A model generated the notes under the pieces. That model was given only the letters and a program-made list of their open reading frames with translations. It was not told the origin of the DNA and did no database searches. From the NCBI GenBank assembly GCA_910585735.1, contig CAJUEU010000018.1, positions 1-35,060 of the forward strand: DNA of 35,060 nt, in the 5' to 3' direction. The stretch's first letter is position 1. Each line of letters starts with the position of its first letter. This document shows positions 1 to 7,828 of the stretch, piece after piece. The DNA comes from an uncultured Oscillospiraceae bacterium. Its GTDB lineage: Bacteria > Bacillota > Clostridia > Oscillospirales > Oscillospiraceae. A program made the translations under genes and the position numbers.

Positions 1-1364
1 CCGATGAGCAGCTGGACTCCCCCATGCTCTTCTGCTCGGGCCGGCAGGGCACCGCCTCCTTCTCCCCCGATGTGCCGGGGACCGACCTCATCCCGCTGTT
101 CGACACCATTATGGACTACATTCCCGCCCCTGAGGCGGATACGGAAGCTCCGTTCCAAATGCTGGTTTCCTCCATCGACTACAACGAGTTTGTGGGCCGG
201 ATCGCCGTGGGCCGGATCGAGCGGGGCACTGTCCGGCAAAATGAGGAGATCGCCGTGTGCAACTTCCACGCCCCGGACGCGGCCCCCAAGAAGGCCAAGG
301 CCACCGCGATCTACGAGTTTGACGGCCTTGCCAAGGTTCCTGTTACCGAGGCCAGGGCAGGGAGCATCATCGCCATGAGCGGCATCGGAGATATTACCAT
401 CGGCGACACCATCTGCGCCCCCGCCGCCATCGAGCCCATTGAGTTCGTGAAGATCTCGGCCCCCACCATGGAGATGACCTTCTCGGTGAACGACTCTCCC
501 TTTGCCGGCAAGGAGGGCAAGTATGTGACCTCCCGGCAGCTCCGGGAGCGGCTTTTCCGGGAGACCATGAAGGACGTGTCCCTCCGGGTGAGCGAGGTGG
601 AGAATTCCACCGATTCCTTCAACGTGGCCGGCCGGGGCGAGATGAGCCTTTCCATCCTCATGGAGACCATGCGCCGGGAGGGTTACGAATTCCAGGTCTC
701 TCCCCCCCGGGTCCTCTTCCAGGAGATCGACGGCAAGAAGTGCGAGCCCATCGAGCGTCTGGTGGTGGACGTGCCTGCCGACTGTGTGGGCAGCGTCATC
801 GAAGCCATCGGCAAGCGCAAGGGAGATATGCTGGACATGACCCCTGTGGGAGACCGTATGAAGGTCCAGTTCCTGGTGCCCTCCCGTGGCCTTTTCGGCT
901 ACCGCAACGAGTTTTTGACCGCTACCAAGGGCGAGGGCATCATGGCCAGCGTCTTTGAGGAGTACGCCCCCATGAAGGGAGAGATCGCCCGGCGGAACAC
1001 GGGGTCCCTGGTGGCCTTTGAGACCGGCGAGGCGGTGACCTACGGCCTCTTCAACGCCCAGGAGCGGGGAGTGCTGTTCATCGGCGCCGGTACCCCTGTG
1101 TATGCCGGTATGATCGTGGGCGAATGCCCCAAGGTGGAGGACATTTCGGTGAACGTCTGTAAGAAGAAGCAGCTCACCAACATGCGGGCCTCAGGCTCGG
1201 ACGAGGCCCTTCGCCTGGTGCCTCCCCGGCAGATGTCCCTGGAGCAGGACCTGGAGTTCCTGGCCGACGATGAGCTTTTGGAGTGTACCCCGGAGAACCT
1301 CCGCCTTCGTAAGCGTATTCTGGACCACGGAATGCGGATGCGGGAGGCCAGCAAGAAAAAATAA
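1..1364 (+). CDS. typA: TypA/BipA ribosome-associated GTPase, 3' part
   Basis: Translation GTPase of the EF-G superfamily that binds the ribosome and helps 50S assembly and stress adaptation. The frame is already open at base 3 and the true start lies before the window. The first residues (CSGRQGTAS) correspond to the G5 end of the GTPase domain, so the P-loop and switch regions are missing here. What follows is the beta-barrel domain II, the EF-G-like domain III with GRGEMSLSILMETMRREGYE, domain V and the TypA-specific C-terminal domain (GLFNAQERGVLFIGAGTPVY). The order and spacing fit TypA rather than EF-G or LepA. It ends in TAA at 1362-1364, directly before a strong terminator. Confidence 0.96.
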   Translation, partial: DEQLDSPMLFCSGRQGTASFSPDVPGTDLIPLFDTIMDYIPAPEADTEAPFQMLVSSIDYNEFVGRIAVGRIERGTVRQNEEIAVCNFHAPDAAPKKAKATAIYEFDGLAKVPVTEARAGSIIAMSGIGDITIGDTICAPAAIEPIEFVKISAPTMEMTFSVNDSPFAGKEGKYVTSRQLRERLFRETMKDVSLRVSEVENSTDSFNVAGRGEMSLSILMETMRREGYEFQVSPPRVLFQEIDGKKCEPIERLVVDVPADCVGSVIEAIGKRKGDMLDMTPVGDRMKVQFLVPSRGLFGYRNEFLTATKGEGIMASVFEEYAPMKGEIARRNTGSLVAFETGEAVTYGLFNAQERGVLFIGAGTPVYAGMIVGECPKVEDISVNVCKKKQLTNMRASGSDEALRLVPPRQMSLEQDLEFLADDELLECTPENLRLRKRILDHGMRMREASKKK

Positions 1365-1373
1365 AGAGATGGA

Positions 1374-1404
1374 AAAGCCCCGGACCAAAGTGGTCCGGGG
1401 CTTT
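1374..1404. terminator. Bidirectional terminator between typA and the ABC operon
   Basis: A perfect 14-bp inverted repeat (arms 1374-1387 and 1391-1404, AAAGCCCCGGACCA type) with a 3-base loop lies between two convergent transcription units. T-rich bases follow on both strands, so it can end typA on the plus strand and the ABC operon on the minus strand. Confidence 0.85.
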
Positions 1405-1430
1405 GTTTGTATATGCGGAGCCTTGCGGAC

Positions 1431-2204
1431 TTACGACCCGGTGGAACGGTAATGCCTCACCCCCACTCGCCAGAGAAGGCCGCAGGGGATGAGGAACAGC
1501 AGGGCGGCCAGGGGTAGCAGCCCATACCACCCCGGCCCCCGGCCGAAGAGGAACTGAAGGGGCCAGTGCTGGACCAGGGCCAGAGGCACCAGGAAGGTGA
1601 GGATGAGGAGGACCGGCTTGCCGTAGATCCCGAAGGGATATTTGCCGTACTCCCGGGGCCCGTCCATGAAGATGTTCAGCGCCTCGATGTGCTCCAGAGT
1701 GAAGAAGGTGACGCAGGCGTTGATAAGAAATACCCCGAAGAAGACCCCCGCGCCGCAGAGGATCATCAGGGTCAACACCAGGGCCTTCTGGGGCGTCCAG
1801 GCCACGGCGCCGGAGCCGATGGCCCACATCAGCATCACCGCTGCCTGGAGCACCCGGGCGAACATGGCGGGCTTCATGTCCTGACAGAGCACCTGAAAGA
1901 GCAGGGGCCGGGGCCGGAGCATGAGGCGGTCGAACTGGGCCTGGGAGAGGATCCGTCCGAAGGCGTCAAGGCCCCGGGCGAAGCACTCGGCCAGAGAGGT
2001 CCCTGCCAGGATCACGGCGTAGCAAAGGCTGAGCTGGGGGAGGGTGTAGCCCCCAATGGAGTCGAACCGCTCCATGAGAAAGACCACGCTGAGGAACACG
2101 TTGGTGGTGATGAGGACCTGGCCCAGGCAACTCAGGAAAAAGGAGGCCCGGTAGGTCATGGCGGAACGGAAGTGGATGGAGAGAAATTTCAAATACAGTC
2201 TCAT
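1431..2204 (-). CDS. ABC-2 type exporter permease (COG3694-like)
   Basis: A 257-residue integral membrane protein with about six hydrophobic segments, lacking an ATPase domain. It resembles the ABC-2 permeases (COG3694, older DUF990) that always travel with a COG4587 permease and a COG4586 ATPase, which is exactly the neighbourhood here. The conserved stretch GPREYGKYPFGIYGK near residues 180-195 is typical of the family. The start ATG at 2204 has a GGGGGG ribosome site 7 nt upstream and sits 3 nt after the stop of the preceding permease, so the two are translated together. The substrate is unknown; relatives are labelled drug or lipid exporters without firm evidence. Confidence 0.88.
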   Translation of the reverse strand: MRLYLKFLSIHFRSAMTYRASFFLSCLGQVLITTNVFLSVVFLMERFDSIGGYTLPQLSLCYAVILAGTSLAECFARGLDAFGRILSQAQFDRLMLRPRPLLFQVLCQDMKPAMFARVLQAAVMLMWAIGSGAVAWTPQKALVLTLMILCGAGVFFGVFLINACVTFFTLEHIEALNIFMDGPREYGKYPFGIYGKPVLLILTFLVPLALVQHWPLQFLFGRGPGWYGLLPLAALLFLIPCGLLWRVGVRHYRSTGS

Positions 2205-2207
2205 GGC

Positions 2208-3011
2208 TTAGCCCCCCAATATCACGGCCCGGCGGAGACCCTTTTGGGTGAGAAGGTACCCCGCGGTTATAAGGGTCACGATCCAGAAGACCTGAAGCCC
2301 CATGACTGCCGGGGCCTGGGAGAGGGGGATGTCTTCGGTAAAGAGCCGCAAAGGCACATTCTGCATGGAGCCAAAGGGGGTGAGCTGGGCGAACTGCCGC
2401 AGGCCGTCGGGCAGAAAGGGCAGGGGGACGATGGCCCCGCCCAGCAGGTCGGCACACGCCACCGACAGCACCATGAGGCCGTTGGGGTCGGTAAGGTAGA
2501 AGGTGAGGGCGTAGACCAGCAGGGAGTAGGCACACACCACCAGCACCATCAGCACGGCGGACAGGAGGAACACGCCGAAGGCCGCCGGGGAGGCGGGGAG
2601 CCGCAGCCCCCAGGGGGAGGGGAGAAGGCTGCTCACCACCAGCACCGGCACCATCCGCAGGGCGGCCCGGGCCAGCCGGTTGGCCACCGACCGGGCCATC
2701 CACATGCTGTAGATGTCGGTGGGCCGAAGCAGCTCGTAGGACACGGCCCCGGTCTTCACCGACTCCAGAATGTCGTGCTCCCAGTTCCACAGGGCGAAGA
2801 GGGTGAGAAAGGCCTGCTGGAGCCAAATGTAGGAGGAGAGGGCCTCCATGCCCATGGGGAACCGTTCCGGGTGCTCCAGCCAGAAGGCCCGGTAGAGGAG
2901 GATCTCCATGCCGCCCCAGACAAACTGGGTGGACATGCCCGCCAGGGCGGCGGAGCGGTACTGGAGCCCCGCCATGAGCCGCATTTTGAAGAAGGACCAG
3001 TATTGTCTCAT
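2208..3011 (-). CDS. ABC-2 type exporter permease (COG4587-like)
   Basis: A 267-residue, roughly six-helix membrane protein, second permease of the heteromeric exporter. It has the features of COG4587: a charged N-terminus (MRQYWSFFKMRLMAGLQYR), an early amphipathic stretch, and a conserved region around residues 80-100 (SYELLRPTDIYSMWM). The ATG at 3011 is preceded by GAGGGGG at good distance and lies 12 bp after the ATPase stop. With the downstream permease and upstream ATPase it forms a three-gene operon (order ATPase, permease, permease). The transported molecule cannot be read from the sequence. Confidence 0.88.
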   Translation of the reverse strand: MRQYWSFFKMRLMAGLQYRSAALAGMSTQFVWGGMEILLYRAFWLEHPERFPMGMEALSSYIWLQQAFLTLFALWNWEHDILESVKTGAVSYELLRPTDIYSMWMARSVANRLARAALRMVPVLVVSSLLPSPWGLRLPASPAAFGVFLLSAVLMVLVVCAYSLLVYALTFYLTDPNGLMVLSVACADLLGGAIVPLPFLPDGLRQFAQLTPFGSMQNVPLRLFTEDIPLSQAPAVMGLQVFWIVTLITAGYLLTQKGLRRAVILGG

Positions 3012-3023
3012 GCGCCCGCCCCC

Positions 3024-3821
3024 TCAGATGCCGAAGCGGCGGTAGAGGTCGGCCACAGCCTCCTCGGTGGACAGGTCCTCCCCGGCCATGGCACGAATTT
3101 GGGCGGTGTCCCCGTCCAGCAGGAGCTGTCCCTTGCCGATGAGGAGGACCCGGGAGCAGAGGGCGTCGATGTCCTGCATGTCGTGGGTGGTGAGAAGCAC
3201 CGTGGTGCCGCAGAGGCGGTTCTGCTCCAGGATGAATTCCCGGACCTTCAGCTTGGATACCGCGTCAAGGCCGATGGTGGGCTCGTCCAGGAAGAGGACC
3301 TTGGGGCCGTGGAGGAGGGCGGCGGCGATCTCGCACCGCATCCGCTGGCCCAGGGAGAGCATCCGGGCCGGGGTCTTCAGAAGGTCCCCCAGCTCCAGCA
3401 GGGCGGTGAGCCGGTCCAGGTTCTCCCGGTAGGTGGGCTCCGGCACCCGGTAGATGTCCCGGAGCAGGTCGAAGGACTCCCGCACCGGCACGTCCCACCA
3501 GAGCTGGCTGCGCTGGCCGAAAACCACTCCCAGCCGGGCCACGTGCTCCTTTCGGTTTTCCCAGGGCACCAGGCCGTCCACCCGGCAGACGCCGCTGTCG
3601 GGCCGGAGGATGCCGCTGAGGATTTTGATGGTGGTGGACTTTCCCGCCCCGTTGGGGCCGATGTACCCCAGGATCTGGCCGTCGGGCACCGTGAAGGTCA
3701 TGTCCCGGAGGGCGGGTATCTCGGTATAGTCCCGGGAGAAGAGGCTTTTGAAGGCATTGCCCAGCCCGGCCTCCCGCCGCCGGACCCGGTAGGTCTTGGA
3801 GATCCCTTTCATTTCGATCAT
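3024..3821 (-). CDS. ABC exporter ATPase (COG4586-like)
   Basis: Nucleotide-binding subunit of the ABC-2 exporter, 265 residues. Walker A GPNGAGKST is at residues 55-63, the Q-loop near 103 (FGQR), the signature LSLGQRM at 155-161 (LSLGQ replacing the usual LSGGQ), Walker B VLFLDEP at 175-181 and the switch histidine at 213. The WWDVPVRESFDLLRDIY stretch after the Q-loop is characteristic of COG4586. I place the start at the second ATG (3821), 8 nt after AAGGGG; the ATG at 3827 is too close to the ribosome site. It is the first gene of the operon and follows a hairpin-rich leader of about 230 nt. Confidence 0.92.
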   Translation of the reverse strand: MIEMKGISKTYRVRRREAGLGNAFKSLFSRDYTEIPALRDMTFTVPDGQILGYIGPNGAGKSTTIKILSGILRPDSGVCRVDGLVPWENRKEHVARLGVVFGQRSQLWWDVPVRESFDLLRDIYRVPEPTYRENLDRLTALLELGDLLKTPARMLSLGQRMRCEIAAALLHGPKVLFLDEPTIGLDAVSKLKVREFILEQNRLCGTTVLLTTHDMQDIDALCSRVLLIGKGQLLLDGDTAQIRAMAGEDLSTEEAVADLYRRFGI

Positions 3822-4056
3822 AGACATTTCCCCTTTTCGAAAGATGGTCCCGTGGGATTCAGACCAGAGGACGAAGATCGGGTCTCCGTCATAGCCTTAA
3901 GCACCAACGGGAGACAGCGCTGTCCGCAAGCCACGGGGAAGGTCACGAGCCTTCTCCCCGCGGGACAGGGAACGGCTGTTCCGGCCGTTTACCCTTTGCG
4001 TAAGCGACCCAACTGCCCTCTTTCCAGTCCCGGAAGAAAATTCCGGGACAAAAAGG
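3822..4056 (-). promoter_or_regulatory. Structured 5' leader of the ABC operon, class not recognised
   Basis: About 235 nt lie between the predicted transcription start (near 4056) and the first start codon, with no gene on either strand. The RNA contains several strong hairpins: a perfect 9-bp stem with a 5-nt loop (4027-4049), an AACGGC/GCCGTT stem (3974-3993), a GGGGA...CCCC stem (about 3935-3962) and a GACAGCGCTGTC palindrome (about 3915-3927). No T-rich terminator was found before the start codon. I compared it by eye with T-box, cobalamin, yybP-ykoY, ykkC, ZTP and SAM leaders and could not match it. It may be an uncharacterised cis-regulatory RNA or only a long leader. Confidence 0.45.
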
Positions 4057-4062
4057 AAACTT

Positions 4063-4091
4063 ATTCTATTATAAAAAGAGGGGGTTGTCAA
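4063..4091 (-). promoter_or_regulatory. Promoter of the ABC exporter operon
   Basis: On the minus strand TTGACA (4086-4091) and TAGAAT (4063-4068) are separated by 17 bp, close to the ideal vegetative sigma-A promoter. The predicted start is near 4056. Confidence 0.8.
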
Positions 4092-4213
4092 CCGAGAGAA
4101 AAATATTTCAAAAAATTTTTCAAATTTTAGGGAACTTTTTTCGCCCTGGTTCGTCCAAGGAGTGGTACGCTGAAAAAAGCGTTATTTCACTACATGAAAA
4201 AGGAGAAACAAAC

Positions 4214-5155
4214 ATGAACTTTAAGCGCGTTTCCGCTCTGGTCCTGGCCCTGGCCATGACCGCCTCCACCGCCGCCCACGCCGCCGGAGACACGGAGCCC
4301 ACCCAGGAGGACAGGCCCCTGCTCATTTCGGCCAGCCCCGACACGGAGCACTACGACACGGTCATCACCATCAACGGGGAGAGGCTGGAGTCCTACACCT
4401 ATTCCCGTGAGGTCCCCGGCTGGGGCAGCGAGACAGTGACCGTGCAGCTTTCCGAGCTGCCTAGGGTGGCTGCGGGCTATGTGCCCATGCGGGCTGTTGC
4501 CCAGGCCGACCACGGCTCCGCTTCCTGGTTTTCGGGAGACAGCCAGAGCAGCTTCTACATGAACGGCGTACGCTTCACAGTCCACTTTGAGGACCTGTCG
4601 GTGGAGGTGAACGGCGAGACCGCCGGGGGGGTCTCCGCCCTCCTTATTGACGGGGTGACCTACCTGCCCGTTTCTGTTTTCGAGGGCCTGGAGGGCTTTT
4701 CGGTCACGGACAACTCTGAGAATGGGGTGGAGAGCTACGAGATCGGCACTCCCAACGGCGCGCCCCTGATGAAGCTAGCCTATCAGATCGTGGAGGACTC
4801 GGCTATGCTGAAAGGGAGCCAGCGCTCCATGGAGGAGCTGGAGGAGTGGTATGGGGAGCTGGGCTTCAAGGCCGAATTCACCACCGAGGGGGTGGCCTTC
4901 CTTCCCATGAACACCTTTCCCGATACCCTGATCCTGGGCAAGCTGGCCGAAGGCCAGGAGGAGGGCCTGGAGGCATTTTTGGAGGAGTACCGTTCCGGCA
5001 AGGAGCAGACCTTCTCCTGGTATCTGGGCCAGCACCTGCCCAAGGTGCAGAACGCCCGGTTTGTTACCGAGGGCGGCTGGTTTCTGTTCCTCATTGCCGA
5101 GAATGTGGAGGCCGGGGTGGAGACCTTCCGCGCCGCCGTCAGGGAAATGGAATGA
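4214..5155 (+). CDS. Secreted copper-amine-oxidase-N-like (stalk) domain protein
   Basis: A 313-residue exported protein. Residues 1-24 are a clear Sec signal peptide (basic start, hydrophobic core, AHA-A cleavage site). Residues 48-165 resemble the copper amine oxidase N-terminal domain found in many clostridial wall proteins: a short beta segment with INGERL, then GYVPMRAVAQADHGSASWF and GVTYLPVSVFEGL. No oxidase catalytic domain follows; residues 180-313 are unassigned. The start at 4214 is chosen because AAGGAG lies 8 nt upstream and the signal peptide begins there; the frame stays open back to 4085 without a ribosome site. It is a single gene. Its role is unknown; related domains bind wall or partner proteins. 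Confidence 0.8.
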   Translation: MNFKRVSALVLALAMTASTAAHAAGDTEPTQEDRPLLISASPDTEHYDTVITINGERLESYTYSREVPGWGSETVTVQLSELPRVAAGYVPMRAVAQADHGSASWFSGDSQSSFYMNGVRFTVHFEDLSVEVNGETAGGVSALLIDGVTYLPVSVFEGLEGFSVTDNSENGVESYEIGTPNGAPLMKLAYQIVEDSAMLKGSQRSMEELEEWYGELGFKAEFTTEGVAFLPMNTFPDTLILGKLAEGQEEGLEAFLEEYRSGKEQTFSWYLGQHLPKVQNARFVTEGGWFLFLIAENVEAGVETFRAAVREME

Positions 5156-5195
5156 TGGAATGAGCCGGGCGTTTCGCCCGCTCAAAGGTTCTGTG

Positions 5196-5239
5196 AAATG
5201 CGGGAAAGGGGCCCCTTAGGGTCCCCTTTCCCGCATTTT
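5196..5239. terminator. Hairpin after the stalk-domain gene
   Basis: A long inverted repeat with about 20-bp arms (AAATGCGGGAAAGGGG and its complement) centred near 5218 follows the stop codon by 40 bases. The T-run is short, so efficiency is uncertain, but position and stability suit a terminator. Confidence 0.65.
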
Positions 5240-5317
5240 ATCCCGCCGCATTTTTTGGACAGGAGATCTCCAACGCCTGGTTTTGTGCAAGCTATGCAAA
5301 AATGACAGGAACCGCTC

Positions 5318-5346
5318 TTGCAAAATTAGATGCTTTGTATTATAAT
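5318..5346 (+). promoter_or_regulatory. Promoter of the YczE-like gene
   Basis: TTGCAA (5318-5323) and TATAAT (5341-5346) are spaced by 17 bp. An ATG at 5330 falls inside this promoter, which supports the later start codon at 5378. Confidence 0.8.
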
Positions 5347-5377
5347 GGCAATCAAAAACAGAAAGGGCAGGAACGAT

Positions 5378-6019
5378 ATGAGAGGAAACAAGATCTGGCG
5401 GGGGACGCTGTACGTGTCGGGACTTCTGATCCTTGCCCTGGGGCTGACCCTGCACAACAAATGCGCCCTGGGCACCTCGGCCATGTCCACCACCCCCTAT
5501 TTCGCAAGCCTGGTCTGGGGGTTTGACTTTGGGGACGGCATGTTTATTTTCTATTCCCTCTGCGCCGCGGTCCAGCTGGTTTTGCGGCCCAAGGGCCAAA
5601 GAGTGCCTGTGCTGGGGCAGGTGGCGGTGAGCCTGGCCCTGAGCCGGGCGCTGGGCTGGATGGACGGACTCATCCCGGAGGCCGCGGCCCCGTGGGGCAA
5701 AATTCTGATGCTGGCTGGGGCGGTGGGATTCACCGGGATCGGGGCGGCCATGAGCCTGAACGCCAGGCTGGTCCCCGGGGCGGGAGACGGAGTGGTGGAG
5801 GCTCTGGCCCGGTTTTTCGGGAAGGAGATCGGTCTGACCAAGAACCTTTTTGATTTTCTCTGCATGGCCGTGACCTTTGTTCTGGGCCTGGCCACCGGGC
5901 ATTTTATGTACGCTCTGGGCATCGGCACCCTGGTGGGGGTGGTGGGCGTGGGCCGGGTAATGGACCTCTACAATGCCCTGTGCAAAAAGCCGCTGGACAG
6001 GCTTATGGGCCTGGAATAG
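5378..6019 (+). CDS. YczE/YitT-like integral membrane protein
   Basis: A 213-residue polytopic membrane protein with about five or six hydrophobic segments and almost no soluble part. The N-terminal pattern (GLLILALGLTLHNKCALGTSAMSTTPY) and the later SLNARLVPGAGDGVVEALAR match the YczE family (COG2364, related to YitT), whose members pair a GLG.SP-like motif in the first helix with a PGDG-like motif. Function in this family is not established; transport has been proposed. The ATG at 5378 is preceded by GGGCAGGA and lies 32 bp after a good -10 box. It is transcribed alone and followed by a hairpin terminator. Confidence 0.8.
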   Translation: MRGNKIWRGTLYVSGLLILALGLTLHNKCALGTSAMSTTPYFASLVWGFDFGDGMFIFYSLCAAVQLVLRPKGQRVPVLGQVAVSLALSRALGWMDGLIPEAAAPWGKILMLAGAVGFTGIGAAMSLNARLVPGAGDGVVEALARFFGKEIGLTKNLFDFLCMAVTFVLGLATGHFMYALGIGTLVGVVGVGRVMDLYNALCKKPLDRLMGLE

Positions 6020-6027
6020 GAGAGGAA

Positions 6028-6063
6028 GGCCCGCCAACGGGGAGGACATCCCCAGGGCGGGCC
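6028..6063 (+). terminator. Terminator of the YczE-like gene
   Basis: Nested inverted repeat GGCCCGCC (6028-6035) / GGCGGGCC (6056-6063) with an inner GGGG/CCCC pair, 8 bases after the stop codon and followed by a short T-run (ACTTTT). Confidence 0.7.
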
Positions 6064-6087
6064 GATACTTTTGACCGTTGCGTTATC

Positions 6088-6116
6088 TTGACGAAAAATG
6101 GTGTTTTTGCCACAAT
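6088..6116 (+). promoter_or_regulatory. Promoter of the candidate small membrane toxin
   Basis: TTGACG (6088-6093), a 17-bp spacer and CACAAT (6111-6116). The predicted start near 6123 gives a leader of about 67 nt before the small reading frame at 6190. Confidence 0.6.
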
Positions 6117-6189
6117 AGGGTTGCCTCTTTTTGAGGTGGGCGCTGTTGCTCTGGCGGTTAGCTACTCCCTTGTGAAGGGGGTGATGCCG

Positions 6190-6285
6190 ATGGGAAACGG
6201 GCGTGGGGCGAAAGCCCTTCGCTTCCTGGTGTGTTTTATCATCACCTTTTTGGTGTTGATCTACATATCCCCAAAAGCGTGTTAG
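6190..6285 (+). CDS. Candidate type I toxin-like membrane peptide, 31 aa
   Basis: A short frame encoding a basic N-terminus (MGNGRGAKALR) followed by one hydrophobic helix (FLVCFIITFLVLIYI) and a short polar tail: the build of small membrane toxins. AAGGGGGTG at 6175-6183 ends 6 nt before the ATG at 6190; an ATG at 6184 is too close. The same frame is open back to 5980, but that part overlaps the previous gene and its terminator. Downstream, a consensus promoter on the opposite strand would make an RNA covering the 3' end of this message, the usual arrangement of type I toxin-antitoxin pairs. I cannot assign it to a named toxin family, so the function is inference. Confidence 0.5.
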   Translation: MGNGRGAKALRFLVCFIITFLVLIYISPKAC

Positions 6286-6366
6286 CCGCCCGGTGGCCAG
6301 ACCGAGCGGCTAACGATAGTTAATCTGCGAGGACTGGGCTGACCGTCACGTGACGGCGCCCTTTTC
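6270..6366 (-). ncRNA. Candidate antisense RNA opposing the small membrane peptide
   Basis: Predicted to start near 6366 from the consensus minus-strand promoter and to end after the hairpin at 6281-6314. That hairpin is fully paired only in the minus-strand RNA (a U-G pair replaces what is a C-A mismatch in the plus-strand RNA), and it is followed by CUUUU. The RNA would overlap the 3' untranslated part and the last codons of the small frame. The other hairpin, a perfect CCGTCACGTGACGG palindrome at 6343-6356, would lie near its 5' end and could also terminate the sense transcript, as it is followed on the plus strand by CGCCCTTTT. Confidence 0.5.
6281..6314. terminator. Hairpin between the sense and antisense RNAs
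   Basis: Arms GTTAGCCGCCCGGT (6281-6294) and ACCGAGCGGCTAAC (6301-6314), loop of 6. It immediately follows the stop of the small frame and best fits a terminator for the minus-strand RNA. Confidence 0.6.
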
Positions 6367-6372
6367 ATGCTT

Positions 6373-6401
6373 ATTATAGGCTTTTGGGTTTGTATTGTCA
6401 A
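6373..6401 (-). promoter_or_regulatory. Perfect consensus antisense promoter
   Basis: Read on the minus strand: TTGACA (6396-6401), exactly 17 bp, TATAAT (6373-6378). Both hexamers match the consensus at every base. It points towards the small frame at 6190-6285, and no protein gene is available for it. Confidence 0.85.
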
Positions 6402-6531
6402 GATAGATTTCGGGATAGGAGCTTCGCCGGAAATGAGCTGACGGCATTTTTATAGCCCTTTGGGCTTCCCTTTTGCATAGCTCCATGGTAAAATGCAAAG
6501 GCTAAAATTCCAAACAAAGGAGAAATGACCC

Positions 6532-7737
6532 ATGCACTGTGTAAGAGAAGTCACCGAGAATTTGTGGTGGGTGGGCTCCAACGACCGCCGCACCCCTCTT
6601 TTTGAAAATATCCACCCCATCCCGGAGGGGGTGAGCTACAACTCCTACCTGCTTCTCGATGAAAAGACCGTCCTTTTTGACTGTGTAGACTGGTCGGCCG
6701 CCCCCCAGCTGGTGGAGAATGTGGAGCACCTGCTGAATGGCCGGGAGCTGGACTATATCGTGCTCCACCACCTGGAGCCTGACCATGGGGCGGGGCTGTG
6801 GGCGATCTTGCGGAAATGGCCCGGAGCCACGGTAGTCTCCAGCCTGGCCGCCCAACGGTTCATGGACCAGTTTGGCTTTGCCCCGCTTCCCATCCAACGC
6901 TTGATGGCCAAGGAGGGGGAAAGGCTCTCCTTTGGGAAGCACAGCCTCACCTTCTACGCCGCTCCCATGGTCCACTGGCCCGACGTGATGGTCTCTTTCC
7001 TGGAGCCGGAGGGGGCCTTTTTCTCCGCCGATGCCTTCGGTACCTTTGGGGCCCTCAACGGCAGGCTGTTTGCCGATGAGCTGGACTTTCCCCACCGCTG
7101 GCTCCCCGAGGCCCGGCGGTATTACGCCAACATCGTGGGCAAATACGGTCCCCAGGTCCAGGCCCTGCTGGCCAAGGCAAAGGGGCTGGACATCAACCTG
7201 CTCTGCCCCCTCCACGGGCCGGTGTGGCGGCGGGACATCGGCTGGTTCGTGGAGAAATATGACCTTTGGAGCCGCTATGAGCCCGAGGACAAGGAGGTCC
7301 TGGTGATCTACGGCTCCATGTACGGCGGCACCGAGCAGGCCGCCGAGGCGCTGTGTACCGCACTGACGGAACGGGGGGTGGAGACCGCCCTCTATGACGT
7401 ATCCGCCGTCCATGTGACCCGGCTCGTTGCCGAGAGCTTCCGCTGCTCCCACATCGTCCTGGCCAGCGTCACCTACAACATGGATTTTTATCCCCCCATG
7501 CGGGACTACCTGGAGGACATCAAGGCCCTGGGGCTGAAAGGGCGGACCTTTGCCCTTCTGGAAAACGGCACCTGGGCCCCCAATGCCGGGAAGCTTATGG
7601 GGGAGTTTGTGGCCGGGGAGCTGGAGGGGTGTACCCTGCTGGCGCCCAAGGTGACCGTGCGGTCCGCCCTCAGAGGGGAGCAGGCGGCCGAGCTGGAGGC
7701 ATTGGCCGAAGCCATCGAAAAGTCGGTGAAGGGGTAA
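6532..7737 (+). CDS. Flavodiiron protein (FprA family A-type flavoprotein)
   Basis: Cytoplasmic enzyme that reduces O2 to water, and in some members NO to N2O, protecting anaerobes. The 401 residues have the canonical two-domain form. The metallo-beta-lactamase-like domain (1-250) carries all diiron ligands: H80, E82 and D84 in HLEPDHG, H148 in PMVHWPD, D167 in SADAFG and H228 in CPLHGP. The flavodoxin domain (255-401) starts with VLVIYGSMYGGTEQ for FMN binding. No rubredoxin domain is fused, so electrons must come from a separate partner. The ATG at 6532 follows AAAGGAG by 9 nt. It is a single gene ending at a perfect terminator. Confidence 0.95.
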   Translation: MHCVREVTENLWWVGSNDRRTPLFENIHPIPEGVSYNSYLLLDEKTVLFDCVDWSAAPQLVENVEHLLNGRELDYIVLHHLEPDHGAGLWAILRKWPGATVVSSLAAQRFMDQFGFAPLPIQRLMAKEGERLSFGKHSLTFYAAPMVHWPDVMVSFLEPEGAFFSADAFGTFGALNGRLFADELDFPHRWLPEARRYYANIVGKYGPQVQALLAKAKGLDINLLCPLHGPVWRRDIGWFVEKYDLWSRYEPEDKEVLVIYGSMYGGTEQAAEALCTALTERGVETALYDVSAVHVTRLVAESFRCSHIVLASVTYNMDFYPPMRDYLEDIKALGLKGRTFALLENGTWAPNAGKLMGEFVAGELEGCTLLAPKVTVRSALRGEQAAELEALAEAIEKSVKG

Positions 7738-7778
7738 AAGGAGGAGTCCGTTTCCCAAGGGAAACGGACTCCTCCTTT
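7737..7778. terminator. Terminator of the flavodiiron gene
   Basis: Perfect 20-bp inverted repeat (7737-7756 and 7759-7778) with a two-base spacer, beginning at the last base of the stop codon. T-runs flank it on both strands. Confidence 0.85.
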
Positions 7779-7828
7779 GCCTGTGCGGCACGGTCTGTTA
7801 TAGGAAAAGGAAATTTTGAACTTTTTAT

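Noticed and set aside
3822..4056. yybP-ykoY, cobalamin or ZTP riboswitch
   Set aside because: Short similarities (GGGGAGAAGG, GGAGACC, CTCGTGAC) are present, but the conserved order and loops of those classes are not.
1566..4130. An 854-codon open frame on the plus strand across the ABC exporter operon
   Set aside because: It is antisense to three genes with clear motifs and ribosome sites; its composition (His, Gly, Pro, Gln, Glu) is the shadow of GC-rich codon use.
5980..6285. A 101-residue protein instead of the 31-residue peptide
   Set aside because: The longer frame overlaps the end of the previous gene, its terminator and the promoter at 6088-6116; the only ribosome site precedes 6190.
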